A stretch of DNA of 7,469 nucleotides from NCBI GenBank assembly GCA_947485425.1, contig CANKSK010000042.1, positions 1 to 7,469 on the forward strand, given 5' to 3'. How positions within the stretch are numbered: the first letter of the stretch is position 1; each line of letters starts with the position of its first letter. Below are positions 1 through 5,839 of this stretch, in pieces. The notes under the pieces were generated by a model. It was not told the origin of the DNA and ran no database searches. It worked only from the letters and a program-made list of their open reading frames with translations. Position numbers and translations under genes: made by a program. This DNA is from Bacteroidota bacterium (GTDB lineage: Bacteria; Bacteroidota; Bacteroidia; AKYH767-A; CANKSK01).

Positions 1-71
1 AACTGACTCATACTCTTTGGATCTATTTCATCAAAAAAAAATTCATCAAACAAAAACAAAAACAAAAAAAA

Positions 72-566
72 ATGATTTCAACCCTCATCAATCGAATCTT
101 AGGAAAACAAAAACCTTCTCAAATAAAAACAAAAAAAATGAAAGCAAAAACAAAAACAATGAAAAATACAGTGTCCAAACAAGTCATGACAAAAAGATTC
201 TACAAAGAAAAATCAGGCTTGTGGTATATTGATTTACCTGAATTTCTGAACGCTGGCTTGGGCAACAAGAATAACTTGTTAATGGTAGCAGGAGCGGACA
301 CCTTCCTGGATATTCTTTCCAACAATGGAAAAGAAGTAACGATTAAATTTAGCAGTGTACCCTTCAGAGGCCAGAAAGACCACCTTAAAAAAACAGGTAT
401 GGGAATGGACAAAGCATTATTGGATTCCATAGGCCATGCACCGGTAGATTATGGCGCCTATTACAAGTCGACTCAAGCAGATCACATCCTATGGCTTTGC
501 CCAGTAGCAGAGTATGTATTTGACGGAGGCTATCCTGATGATATTTATATTAAAGTAATAAAATAA
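72..566 (+). CDS. DUF6717-like small protein of unknown function
   Basis: Up to 164 aa. The recognisable domain starts near residue 41 (RFYKEKSGLWYIDLPEF) and runs through VAGADTFLDIL, IKFSSVPFRG, GAYY, LWLCPVAEYVF and YPDDIYIKV. This order (W-Y/F-D near the start, GADT-ID, FS-xPF, a G-x-YY step, WLCP, then YP-x-IYI) is what I recall of the DUF6717 family, whose function is unknown; the assignment is from memory. There is no signal peptide or membrane segment, so it is probably cytosolic. The start is uncertain: in-frame ATGs lie at 72, 138, 159 and 186, and the frame is open to the left edge of the window. The first ~38 residues are Lys/Thr-rich low complexity encoded by A-rich DNA, so 159 or 186 (126 aa, beginning just before the domain) may be the true start. 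The next gene lies 145 bp downstream on the same strand but has its own promoter. Confidence 0.7.
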   Translation: MISTLINRILGKQKPSQIKTKKMKAKTKTMKNTVSKQVMTKRFYKEKSGLWYIDLPEFLNAGLGNKNNLLMVAGADTFLDILSNNGKEVTIKFSSVPFRGQKDHLKKTGMGMDKALLDSIGHAPVDYGAYYKSTQADHILWLCPVAEYVFDGGYPDDIYIKVIK

Positions 567-578
567 CAACGCTCTTTT

Positions 579-660
579 CAGCCAAACACACCCTTCCTGT
601 AGATGCCCTTAAGCGTTTACAAGAAGGGTGCGATTGGAAAAACTTGAAAGCACTTGGCTG
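579..660 (+). repeat. imperfect nested inverted repeat in the 567-711 intergenic region
   Basis: The arms CACCCTTCCTGT (589-600) and ACAAGAAGGGTG (619-630) pair over 12 positions with one mismatch around an 18-nt loop. An outer pair, CAGCCAA (579-585) and TTGGCTG (654-660), encloses them asymmetrically. There is no T-run behind it, so it is not a classic intrinsic terminator. It could be an RNA structure at the end of the upstream transcript, or a chance fold within a relic coding stretch. Confidence 0.4.
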
Positions 661-691
661 TTGCACGCCTAAATAAAAAATGATAAATTTG
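660..691 (+). promoter_or_regulatory. Bacteroidota-type promoter for the 712 gene
   Basis: TAAATTTG at 684-691 matches the Bacteroidota -7 consensus TAnnTTTG exactly. GTTG at 660-663, 20 nt upstream, matches three of four positions of the -33 TTTG. A start about seven bases downstream of the -7 element would leave a leader of roughly 13 nt before the ATG at 712. That agrees with the spacing at two other promoters in this window. Confidence 0.6.
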
Positions 692-711
692 TACTTTCAG
701 ATATCCATACC

Positions 712-1851
712 ATGCATATTCATTTGATTCAAACACCGGAAGTAGACATTGACAAATACAACAATGTACTTGAAATTTTACAAAAAATTCCAGGACCACT
801 CAAGTTTTTCAAAGACAAAAATAGCCTTGCAACAGATGAAGAAAATAGCAAAACAGAAAACACAAAAACCCCATCTAAAAACCATTCTATTAACTTCTTT
901 GACAACAAAATAGAAGACCAAGAAGAACATCCAAAACCTGAAGCAAAAAGACAAAGATGGAAAGATCTTTTTGAAATCTGCAATTCCTATCGCCAAACGC
1001 ACCTGATTGCCGAAGACGAATGGGTGATTCTCCTTACCGACGACACCAATGAATACAATTGGTTTGCCGGTGCTGACCCCAAAACAAAAAATAATTTTTT
1101 TATCCATGCAGACCAATGGGAAAGGTATGTCCCTTGCGATGCAAGGTTTCCGATTGCCTATCAGATTATGGCTATCATTCTTCAACGGTATATGTTTACC
1201 GATATGATAGATCTGCAGAAAAAACTCCATAAAAAACCCATTGGCTGCATCAACGACTTTTGCAAAAACAAAGAAGATATCATTTTCAAGTTGCGCACAG
1301 CTGATATTTGTGTCTCCTGTCAGAAGGAAATAATTGACCTCGATATAGATGGTGCCGTGATCAATCAAATCATTCGAACCACTGAAGACATCAGACATCA
1401 AATGCTTTTTCGTGAGCGCTTTAAAACCACAAAAGTAGAAAGCCGCATCAGCATTCGCAGTCCGAAAAAAAGAATCTTTTTTACCGATATGGGTGATGCA
1501 GAGTTAAAACTAAACCCTTTGGAAAAATGTATCTACCTGCTATTTTTAAAAATAGAAGAGGGCATATACATCCACTCCCTTTCGGAGCATCAAGAATGGC
1601 TCGAACATGAATATAGTTTTTGGGGAAATGGAACCTTGGCAGAAATGCAAAATAGAATTGGTCAACTGGTAAATCCCCTAGAAAATTCAGCACACGAAAA
1701 AATATCTAAAATCAAAAGAAAAATAGAACAACTGTTGGGAAATGATCTCTCAAAAAACTACATCATTGAAGGACCGAGAGGTGATAAAAATAAAATACTA
1801 CTCAACAGAACCCTAGTTACCTACGATGAAAACTGGAGAGAAAACGCATGA
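712..1851 (+). CDS. four-cysteine (putative zinc-binding) protein with C-terminal winged-helix-like module, function unknown
   Basis: 379 aa. Residues 1-30 form a short ordered start. Residues ~35-82 are a charged, low-complexity linker rich in K, E, N and T. Residues ~83-165 hold a hydrophobic block (EWVILLTDD, NWFAGADP, NFFIHADQWERYV, FPIAYQIMAIILQ) that reads like a folded catalytic or peptidase-like domain, but no HEXXH is present. Residues 179-203 carry C179-X4-C184-X15-C200-X2-C203, a likely structural zinc site inside the stretch IIFKLRTADICVSC. Residues ~264-372 (LNPLEKCIYLLFLKIEEGI, then SKIKRKIEQL and YIIEGPRGDKNKILLNRTLV) resemble a small winged-helix-like module I associate with uncharacterised Bacteroidota proteins. 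No signal peptide or membrane segment is seen. The start is supported by the promoter 13 nt upstream. The gene converges on the nuclease gene with a 90-bp gap. I do not recognise a named family; an effector or regulator role is only a guess. Confidence 0.85.
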   Translation: MHIHLIQTPEVDIDKYNNVLEILQKIPGPLKFFKDKNSLATDEENSKTENTKTPSKNHSINFFDNKIEDQEEHPKPEAKRQRWKDLFEICNSYRQTHLIAEDEWVILLTDDTNEYNWFAGADPKTKNNFFIHADQWERYVPCDARFPIAYQIMAIILQRYMFTDMIDLQKKLHKKPIGCINDFCKNKEDIIFKLRTADICVSCQKEIIDLDIDGAVINQIIRTTEDIRHQMLFRERFKTTKVESRISIRSPKKRIFFTDMGDAELKLNPLEKCIYLLFLKIEEGIYIHSLSEHQEWLEHEYSFWGNGTLAEMQNRIGQLVNPLENSAHEKISKIKRKIEQLLGNDLSKNYIIEGPRGDKNKILLNRTLVTYDENWRENA

Positions 1852-1855
1852 TTGG

Positions 1856-1878
1856 ATGCATCAATCAGAATGATGCAT
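1856..1878. terminator. possible hairpin terminator between convergent genes
   Basis: ATGCATCA (1856-1863) and TGATGCAT (1871-1878) form a perfect 8-bp stem with a 7-nt loop, starting five bases after the stop codon of the 712 gene. No T-run follows on either strand, so it is not a canonical intrinsic terminator. Its position between two convergent genes still suggests transcript-end formation or 3'-end protection. Confidence 0.4.
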
Positions 1879-1941
1879 ATTGATTAAAGAATTTATCTAT
1901 CCTATAGAGATGTTGCAACACAATCGAACAGACCGCTCTTT

Positions 1942-2823
1942 TTATCGCCCACACAACGCTTTATACTCGCAATATTTGCAAGCAGCAACATCGTCTTGCA
2001 TGGGAAAATGCGCCTTATCTTTGGGGATATTTTTTTCAATATCGGCTACATAGGTATACATTTCATAGGTTTCCTCCTGCACCCTGCGGGCAAATGCATC
2101 CAGTGACTCCGGCAGCAAAGCCACTTCCTTTTCTTCATATCCATTTTTTAAATACACTACAATCGGATGAATTTGTTCAATTGGAAAATTGAAATTTCCG
2201 GAGGCAAATAAGGCATAACCGATCAACTGCTTTTGTTGCTTCTCCCAATCTTGCTTGCCTGTTTTCCAATCCAAAATAAAAACACCCTCTTCATTCGGCA
2301 GAAGAAAATCTACCTTACAATACGCCTTCAATCCACAAATGCGTGTTTCCCCATAACCTTGCGGCTCTATGATCCACCTTTTCTTGTTTTCTGCAGACTG
2401 AGATCGTATCCATTCAAAGCGTTCGGAATTGAGCAGATGATCCACGGATTCGTTAACATAAGTAGAAATTTCATCTGTAGAAACAGAATCGATTTGTCCA
2501 TAATACACTTCAAAAAAAACTTTTGAAGCATGAAACTCCATCGTTTTGCTATGGATATAGGCCTTCAAACGATTTTTATCTACTGCAGCATCACTTTGCT
2601 GAAGACGCTTGAAGATAGCTTCTATGCAGTCATGCGCAAGCGAACCGATGGCAAGCGCCTTGCTGCTTAGTGCTTTCAGTGCATTGATCTTCGCAATGGG
2701 AAAATCGGGATCAAACTTTCCGTAATAAGCATAATAATAACTCCGCCTGCAAGACTGAAATTTTTCATAGCGACTGGCAGACCACCCCAGTATAGAGGTA
2801 AAAGAAAACTGTTTCCCACTCAT
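1942..2823 (-). CDS. PD-(D/E)XK nuclease, Cas4/RecB-like, with probable Fe-S cluster cysteines
   Basis: 293 aa. The order of motifs is that of the PDDEXK_1 (RecB C-terminal/Cas4-like) nucleases: SASRYEKFQSCRRSYYYAYYG at the start, GSLAHD with H64, VDFLLP with D172, ILDWKTGK with D185 and K187, then KQLIGYA with Q199 and Y203. These fit the H, D, D-X-K and QxxxY metal-binding and catalytic set. One early cysteine, C25, and three late ones, C282-X2-C285-X5-C291, match the four-Cys arrangement that holds a 4Fe-4S cluster in Cas4, AddB and Dna2-type nucleases. The catalytic set looks intact, so an active metal-dependent single-strand DNA exonuclease or endonuclease is expected. The protein is a stand-alone nuclease without a helicase. 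No Cas1, Cas2 or CRISPR repeat is present, so it should not be called cas4. It has its own promoter. A role in DNA repair or defence is inferred from the family only. Confidence 0.88.
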   Translation of the reverse strand: MSGKQFSFTSILGWSASRYEKFQSCRRSYYYAYYGKFDPDFPIAKINALKALSSKALAIGSLAHDCIEAIFKRLQQSDAAVDKNRLKAYIHSKTMEFHASKVFFEVYYGQIDSVSTDEISTYVNESVDHLLNSERFEWIRSQSAENKKRWIIEPQGYGETRICGLKAYCKVDFLLPNEEGVFILDWKTGKQDWEKQQKQLIGYALFASGNFNFPIEQIHPIVVYLKNGYEEKEVALLPESLDAFARRVQEETYEMYTYVADIEKNIPKDKAHFPMQDDVAACKYCEYKALCGR

Positions 2824-2841
2824 TTATATATTTTTTAGAGC

Positions 2842-2871
2842 CAAACGTAAAATGGTTCCATTACATCCGAA
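2842..2871 (-). promoter_or_regulatory. Bacteroidota-type promoter for the PD-(D/E)XK nuclease gene
   Basis: Read on the minus strand, TACGTTTG (2849-2842) matches TAnnTTTG exactly. TTCG (2871-2868) lies 18 nt upstream as an imperfect -33 element. Transcription would start near 2835, giving a leader of about 12 nt before the ATG at 2823. This suggests the nuclease is transcribed independently of the small genes upstream of it on the same strand. Confidence 0.5.
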
Positions 2872-2875
2872 TACA

Positions 2876-2946
2876 ATTCATTATGCATAAACAGCTTTTT
2901 GTATCAAATAGCTGACCAGAACCCATTCCTAAATGATTCATTATGC
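2876..2946. repeat. direct repeat ATTCATTATGC, two copies 60 bp apart
   Basis: Exact 11-bp copies at 2876-2886 and 2936-2946 lie upstream of the nuclease promoter in the 233-bp gap 2824-3056. The spacing of 60 bp is close to six helical turns, as for paired regulator sites on one DNA face. In AT-rich DNA an 11-bp repeat can occur by chance, so this is weak evidence. Confidence 0.3.
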
Positions 2947-3056
2947 TGCACAATAATACTCATTTTTTGCAAAATCACAAAGCCGCCATTGCGCGTATTC
3001 GGCTCATGATAAATCTCAACACCATCGAGAACGCAAAGCTCGTGATTCCACCATAA

Positions 3057-3497
3057 TCAATTCCAATTCATTTTTTTTAGCGAAGATTTTAATTTTTTAG
3101 GAACCCTCCCCTTCACTGTCCCCAAGACCGCCTCCGGAATATAATCCGTGCGATTGATCAACCATTTGATATCTCCCGTCTGCTTGTATAGCTCGCGCCA
3201 GAAATCTTCACCTCTTTGCGAAAAAAGATTCTCTTGCAAACTTAAAACATTGCCATCAATAAAATATTTATGGTTAAAAGTATTCAGAGAAATCTCCGCA
3301 AGATTACCCAAAAACCATGGAAAAATATAAATCAAATGGTTCTTTTCATCTCGTCGACAAAAAGCAGACCGCTGAAATTCAAACTCCAAAAGAGGCAATA
3401 CATCCCCTTCTATTTTATAGGCAAATTTGGTCGGATATTTTCCGCTCTGATTTCTTAATGTTTTGTAATACGTTGCTTTCATCATCGGTTTTACCAT
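3057..3497 (-). CDS. uncharacterised 146-aa protein, second gene of the putative sigma-54 operon
   Basis: I do not recognise the family. The protein is basic and aromatic-rich, with no signal peptide or membrane segment. It contains an apparent beta-rich core (KFAYKIEGDVLPLLEFEFQ, then LIYIFPWFLGNLAEISL), a middle containing EDFWRELYKQTGDIKWLINR, and a Lys-rich tail (GRVPKKLKSSLKKMNWN). The start could also be the ATG at 3485 or 3482. The gene lies 115 bp downstream of the 4068-3613 stop, or only 42 bp downstream if that gene's frameshift is corrected. No TAnnTTTG promoter is visible in between, so the two are probably co-transcribed. After its TGA the same frame stays open for 50 more codons. 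Nothing in the sequence points to a specific function. Confidence 0.75.
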   Translation of the reverse strand: MVKPMMKATYYKTLRNQSGKYPTKFAYKIEGDVLPLLEFEFQRSAFCRRDEKNHLIYIFPWFLGNLAEISLNTFNHKYFIDGNVLSLQENLFSQRGEDFWRELYKQTGDIKWLINRTDYIPEAVLGTVKGRVPKKLKSSLKKMNWN

Positions 3498-3539
3498 AGT
3501 ATTGCGTTTTTTTATATTTTTTTTGATGTTTCGTTTATT

Positions 3540-4068
3540 CTATTGGGCTTCTTGTTCATATCCCCAAGCCTTTGCTGCAAGATGCACAGAGGATTTTCGC
3601 GCCAATCGTTTATCAATTTCTTTTACTCCATTCTTTCGCCTTGCTTTCAGGGATTGCATGTCTACAAAATACCAAATCTATCAGCTTGCCACAATCCAAC
3701 AAGGGAACCAAGCGAAGGGTAAGCAACTTTTCTGCCGTTTCAAAATCAAAGAATTCAAAGTCATGTTCAGAAGAGGAATCTTTGTAATAATCAAACCTAA
3801 AAGCACTGCAACCCGGATATTTATCCAAAGAGACCATTCTTTCATATTGACAGGCGATGGAATGCCCATCTAAAGCATTGAAAAACGATTGTAAATATTT
3901 CAATGCACGCCATTTTGTTTTGTTCCCAAAATAATAATTTCCATCAGGCATTGATTTTGAAAAATGCGTAACATCAAACATCAACATACCCTTCATAAAT
4001 TGATTCATCATATCTTCATTTTCAAGCGAGTGTTCCTCCGAAGGAGATAAGGACAGGTATTTTTTCAT
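3540..4068 (-). pseudogene. alternative reading: 175-aa product if one A is removed at 3621-3624
   Basis: This is the extended version of the preceding gene. The downstream piece lies in the +1 frame, ends in TAG at 3540-3542 and adds 26 residues after Lys149. It shortens the gap to the next gene to 42 bp, a more operon-like distance. The break could be a real recent mutation, a sequencing or assembly error in a short homopolymer, or an overlapping 39-aa ORF starting at 3659. The sequence alone cannot decide between them. Confidence 0.5.
3613..4068 (-). CDS. uncharacterised small protein, first gene of the putative sigma-54 operon, probably frameshifted near its 3' end
   Basis: 151 aa as read, family not recognised. 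It starts MKKYLSLSPSEEHSLEN and shows no signal peptide. Landmarks are GNYYFGNKTKWRALKYLQ, LDGHSIACQYERM, LDKYPGCSAFRFDYYKD, FFDFETAEK and LRLVPLLDCGKLIDLVFCRHAIP. The frame ends at ...KEWSKRN at 3613. In the +1 frame the coding-like continuation KEIDKRLARKSSVHLAAKAW ends at 3540. Dropping one A from the AAAA run (TTTT at 3621-3624 on the plus strand) would join the two into a 175-aa protein with a continuous helical tail. The gene is first in its operon and divergent from the CARF-sigma-54 activator, with a sigma-54-type promoter about 20 nt upstream of its ATG. It is a probable target of that activator; its biochemical role is unknown. Confidence 0.75.
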   Translation of the reverse strand: MKKYLSLSPSEEHSLENEDMMNQFMKGMLMFDVTHFSKSMPDGNYYFGNKTKWRALKYLQSFFNALDGHSIACQYERMVSLDKYPGCSAFRFDYYKDSSSEHDFEFFDFETAEKLLTLRLVPLLDCGKLIDLVFCRHAIPESKAKEWSKRN

Positions 4069-4097
4069 CGGCTATGGATTTTGTTTTTACCTCTATT

Positions 4098-4114
4098 TAC
4101 AACTAGCATGCCAA
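4098..4114 (-). promoter_or_regulatory. sigma-54 (RpoN) promoter for the divergent small-protein operon
   Basis: On the minus strand the sequence is T-TGGCATG-CTAG-TTGTA. Against the consensus TGGCACG-N4-TTGCW it has two mismatches: C to T in the -24 block and C to T in the -12 block. The -24 GG is at 4112-4111, and the -12 dinucleotide, ten bases further on, is GT (4100-4099) instead of GC. Transcription would start near 4088, giving a ~20-nt leader to the ATG at 4068. The neighbouring divergent gene encodes a sigma-54 activator, which strongly supports the call. Confidence 0.6.
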
Positions 4115-4160
4115 TCCTTTAAAAATATATACAATATTTATAATCAGCTACTTATATTTT

Positions 4161-4172
4161 AAGCATTTGCTT
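4161..4172. promoter_or_regulatory. inverted repeat AAGCA-TT-TGCTT, candidate activator or operator site
   Basis: Perfect 5-bp arms with a 2-bp spacer. The site lies about 79 bp upstream of the predicted sigma-54 start and overlaps the -33 TTTG of the activator's own promoter. That is a suitable place for a dimeric Fis-type HTH to activate the divergent operon and to autoregulate. The repeat is short and no second copy was found, so this is a hypothesis. Confidence 0.3.
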
Positions 4173-4197
4173 TTTACTGTTCGATTTTATACTTTTA
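4166..4197 (+). promoter_or_regulatory. Bacteroidota-type promoter for the CARF-sigma-54 activator gene
   Basis: TTTG (4166-4169), a 20-nt spacer and TACTTTTA (4190-4197, seven of eight against TAnnTTTG). Transcription would start near 4204, giving a leader of about 13 nt before the ATG at 4217. No GG-N10-GC motif is seen on this strand, so the activator itself appears to use the housekeeping sigma factor. Confidence 0.5.
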
Positions 4198-4216
4198 TGC
4201 TCAAATTTTACACACC

Positions 4217-5689
4217 ATGAAGATTTTAATAAGCTGGTATGCCTATAACCACGACTTTGAGTGGAATGGCACAGGCAGAGAAAGAAAAAAGATGAGCAAG
4301 ATTTCTGCTGAAAGCCCTACGCATCTCGTCCATAAACATTTTTGGGCAGATTACGACAAGCACATTTTGCTCTATAGAGACCAGGAAGAAAAAGACATCC
4401 GTTACTACGACTTCCTCTATTCAGAAATCACCAAAGAATTCAGAAATCATACGATTGAAAAAATGCATCTCCCGGTAGAAGATGTTATCGATGTAAATGA
4501 AATCACACAAAAAATCACCAAGCTTTTAAGCAAGTACACCAAAGACTCGGTAGATGTGTATATCAGTCCCGGAACCCCTTCTATGCAAGTAGCTTGGTTT
4601 CTGGCCTCGGCAAATTTTCCGAAAAATGTAAACCTCTTTCAAACCCGTCCGGCGAAATTCTCCAAAGACCCCGAAAAACCCGAAAAGGTAAACATCCTGC
4701 TTGACCATTCCGCATGGCCCACCAACCTGAATATCGCTGAATCCGGCTTGGAACCAGACATCAGCGATACGGGATTGTTTATCACCAAAAGCATCCGACA
4801 CATCTACAAAAGAGCCGAAGCGGTAGCACAAACCTATGATGTTACCTGTTTAATTCTCGGGGAAAATGGTACCGGCAAAGAAAATGTGGCCTCATTCATC
4901 CACAAAAAATCTTCCCGAAAAAATGGCCCCTTTAAAGCCATCAATTGTGCTGCCTACTCCGATGAGCTGCTGGCTTCGGAATTGTTTGGCTATGTAAAAG
5001 GCGCCTTTACCGGTGCCAACGCCAACAAGACCGGACTTTTTGCCGAAGCCAATGGTGGCACCGTATTTCTTGATGAAATTGGAGACATCTCTCCCAAAAT
5101 GCAGGTCAGCTTGCTGAGGGTCTTACAGGAAAAAGAATTCAATCCCGTAGGCTCTCACAAAAGCCATAAAACAGATATCAGAATCATTGCCGCCACAAAC
5201 AAAAACCTCTATGAGCTTTCCAAAAGCGAAAGCTTTCGCTGGGACTTATATTACCGCCTATCCGTTGCGGAAATCACACTGCCCTCTTTAAGAGAAAGAG
5301 GCAAAGATGAACTCAAAGAACTCTTGCATCATTTTATTGCAGAGCAGCACAAAAGATTTTCAAACAGAAGAAACAAACTCAGCCTTAGCAAAGAGGCAGA
5401 GAGAAAAATTCTCGCTTATGATTTTCCCGGCAATGCCAGAGAGCTACAAAATTTAGTCATCGGACTATATACCTTTTCAAAAGGCATGGTTGAACTGCAC
5501 GACCTTCCCGAAAGAATTCAACTGGACCATGGCGCCAAAGACCTGAGTCTTGAGGCCGCAGAAAAAAAACATATCGAAAAAATTTATCTGCTGCGCGGAA
5601 AAAATAAAATGCAAACAGCCGAAACACTTGGCATCATGAGAAACACCCTAGATGCCAAACTGAAAAAATTAGGCATCGAAGAAAACTAA
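4217..5689 (+). CDS. RtcR-like sigma-54-dependent activator: CARF domain, AAA+ ATPase, Fis-type HTH
   Basis: 490 aa. Residues ~1-165 resemble the CARF-type Rossmann domain of RtcR. The ligand-loop motif YISPGTPSMQVAWFL (115-129) and the following LFQTRP align by eye with HITTGTHVAQICWFL and LIQSSP of E. coli RtcR. The AAA+ domain is complete: Walker A GENGTGKE (215-222), sigma-54 contact loop GAFTGA (262-267), Walker B VFLDEIGD (283-290), sensor I AATN (325-328), arginine-finger region FRWDLYYRL (340-348, W in place of the usual E) and sensor II FPGNAREL (403-410). Residues ~447-486 form a Fis-type HTH ending TLDAKLKKLGI. In RtcR the CARF domain represses the ATPase until RNA with a 2',3'-cyclic phosphate end binds; CARF domains elsewhere bind cyclic oligoadenylates. 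The ligand here is unknown. No rtcA, rtcB or CRISPR gene is present. The likely target is the divergent operon at 4068. The gene is intact and predicted functional. Confidence 0.92.
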   Translation: MKILISWYAYNHDFEWNGTGRERKKMSKISAESPTHLVHKHFWADYDKHILLYRDQEEKDIRYYDFLYSEITKEFRNHTIEKMHLPVEDVIDVNEITQKITKLLSKYTKDSVDVYISPGTPSMQVAWFLASANFPKNVNLFQTRPAKFSKDPEKPEKVNILLDHSAWPTNLNIAESGLEPDISDTGLFITKSIRHIYKRAEAVAQTYDVTCLILGENGTGKENVASFIHKKSSRKNGPFKAINCAAYSDELLASELFGYVKGAFTGANANKTGLFAEANGGTVFLDEIGDISPKMQVSLLRVLQEKEFNPVGSHKSHKTDIRIIAATNKNLYELSKSESFRWDLYYRLSVAEITLPSLRERGKDELKELLHHFIAEQHKRFSNRRNKLSLSKEAERKILAYDFPGNARELQNLVIGLYTFSKGMVELHDLPERIQLDHGAKDLSLEAAEKKHIEKIYLLRGKNKMQTAETLGIMRNTLDAKLKKLGIEEN

Positions 5690-5758
5690 ACATAAACATC
5701 ACCAAAAAAACAAAGGAAATGTCTCTCACAGAAATCAAAGAAGCAAAACCTTTTTCAT

Positions 5759-5787
5759 TTTGTATCAAAAAAAACTTTTTATCTTAC
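5759..5787 (+). promoter_or_regulatory. weak candidate promoter for the secreted LamG/T9SS protein gene
   Basis: TTTG (5759-5762), a 17-nt spacer and TATCTTAC (5780-5787, six of eight against TAnnTTTG). A start near 5794 would leave a leader of ~46 nt that includes a small hairpin, CTGTT-cgcat-AACAG (5806-5820). No terminator for the activator gene is visible in the 150-bp gap, so read-through from upstream is also possible. Confidence 0.3.
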
Positions 5788-5839
5788 CCAATCAAAACCA
5801 AAAAGCTGTTCGCATAACAGTATTAACTTCTACCAAGCC

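Noticed and set aside
654..669. Sigma-54 promoter before the 712 gene (TTGGCTGTTGCAC)
   Set aside because: The GG-to-GC spacing is 5 bases instead of 10; the TAAATTTG promoter just downstream explains the start.
567..676. Integron attC site
   Set aside because: TAACAA at the start and GTTG near the end were suggestive, but RYYYAAC and GTTRRRY are not matched, the stems are asymmetric, and no integrase is present.
778..1401. 207-aa open frame on the minus strand
   Set aside because: It lies wholly antisense to the well-supported 712-1851 gene and its translation is Phe/Cys/Val-rich, as expected of the complement of Lys/Glu-rich codons.
1911..1920. Perfect palindrome TGTTGCAACA
   Set aside because: A single 10-bp palindrome between convergent genes, with no second copy and no promoter nearby; consistent with chance.
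2838..2858. Sigma-54 promoter before the nuclease gene (TGGAACC on the minus strand)
   Set aside because: The base pair ten positions after GG is CG, not GC, and the -12 block does not match; TACGTTTG fits better.
2897..2908. 12-bp sequence TTTTGTATCAAA shared with 5758-5769
   Set aside because: A 12-mer shared once in 7.5 kb of AT-rich DNA is expected by chance; the contexts differ.
3502..3873. 123-aa open frame on the plus strand
   Set aside because: It is antisense to the 4068-3613 gene and its likely extension; it is Phe/Arg-rich with no recognisable motif.
1942..5689. Type III CRISPR or canonical rtcBA locus
   Set aside because: Despite the CARF regulator and Cas4-like nuclease, no repeats, cas10, csm/cmr, rtcA or rtcB are present in the window.
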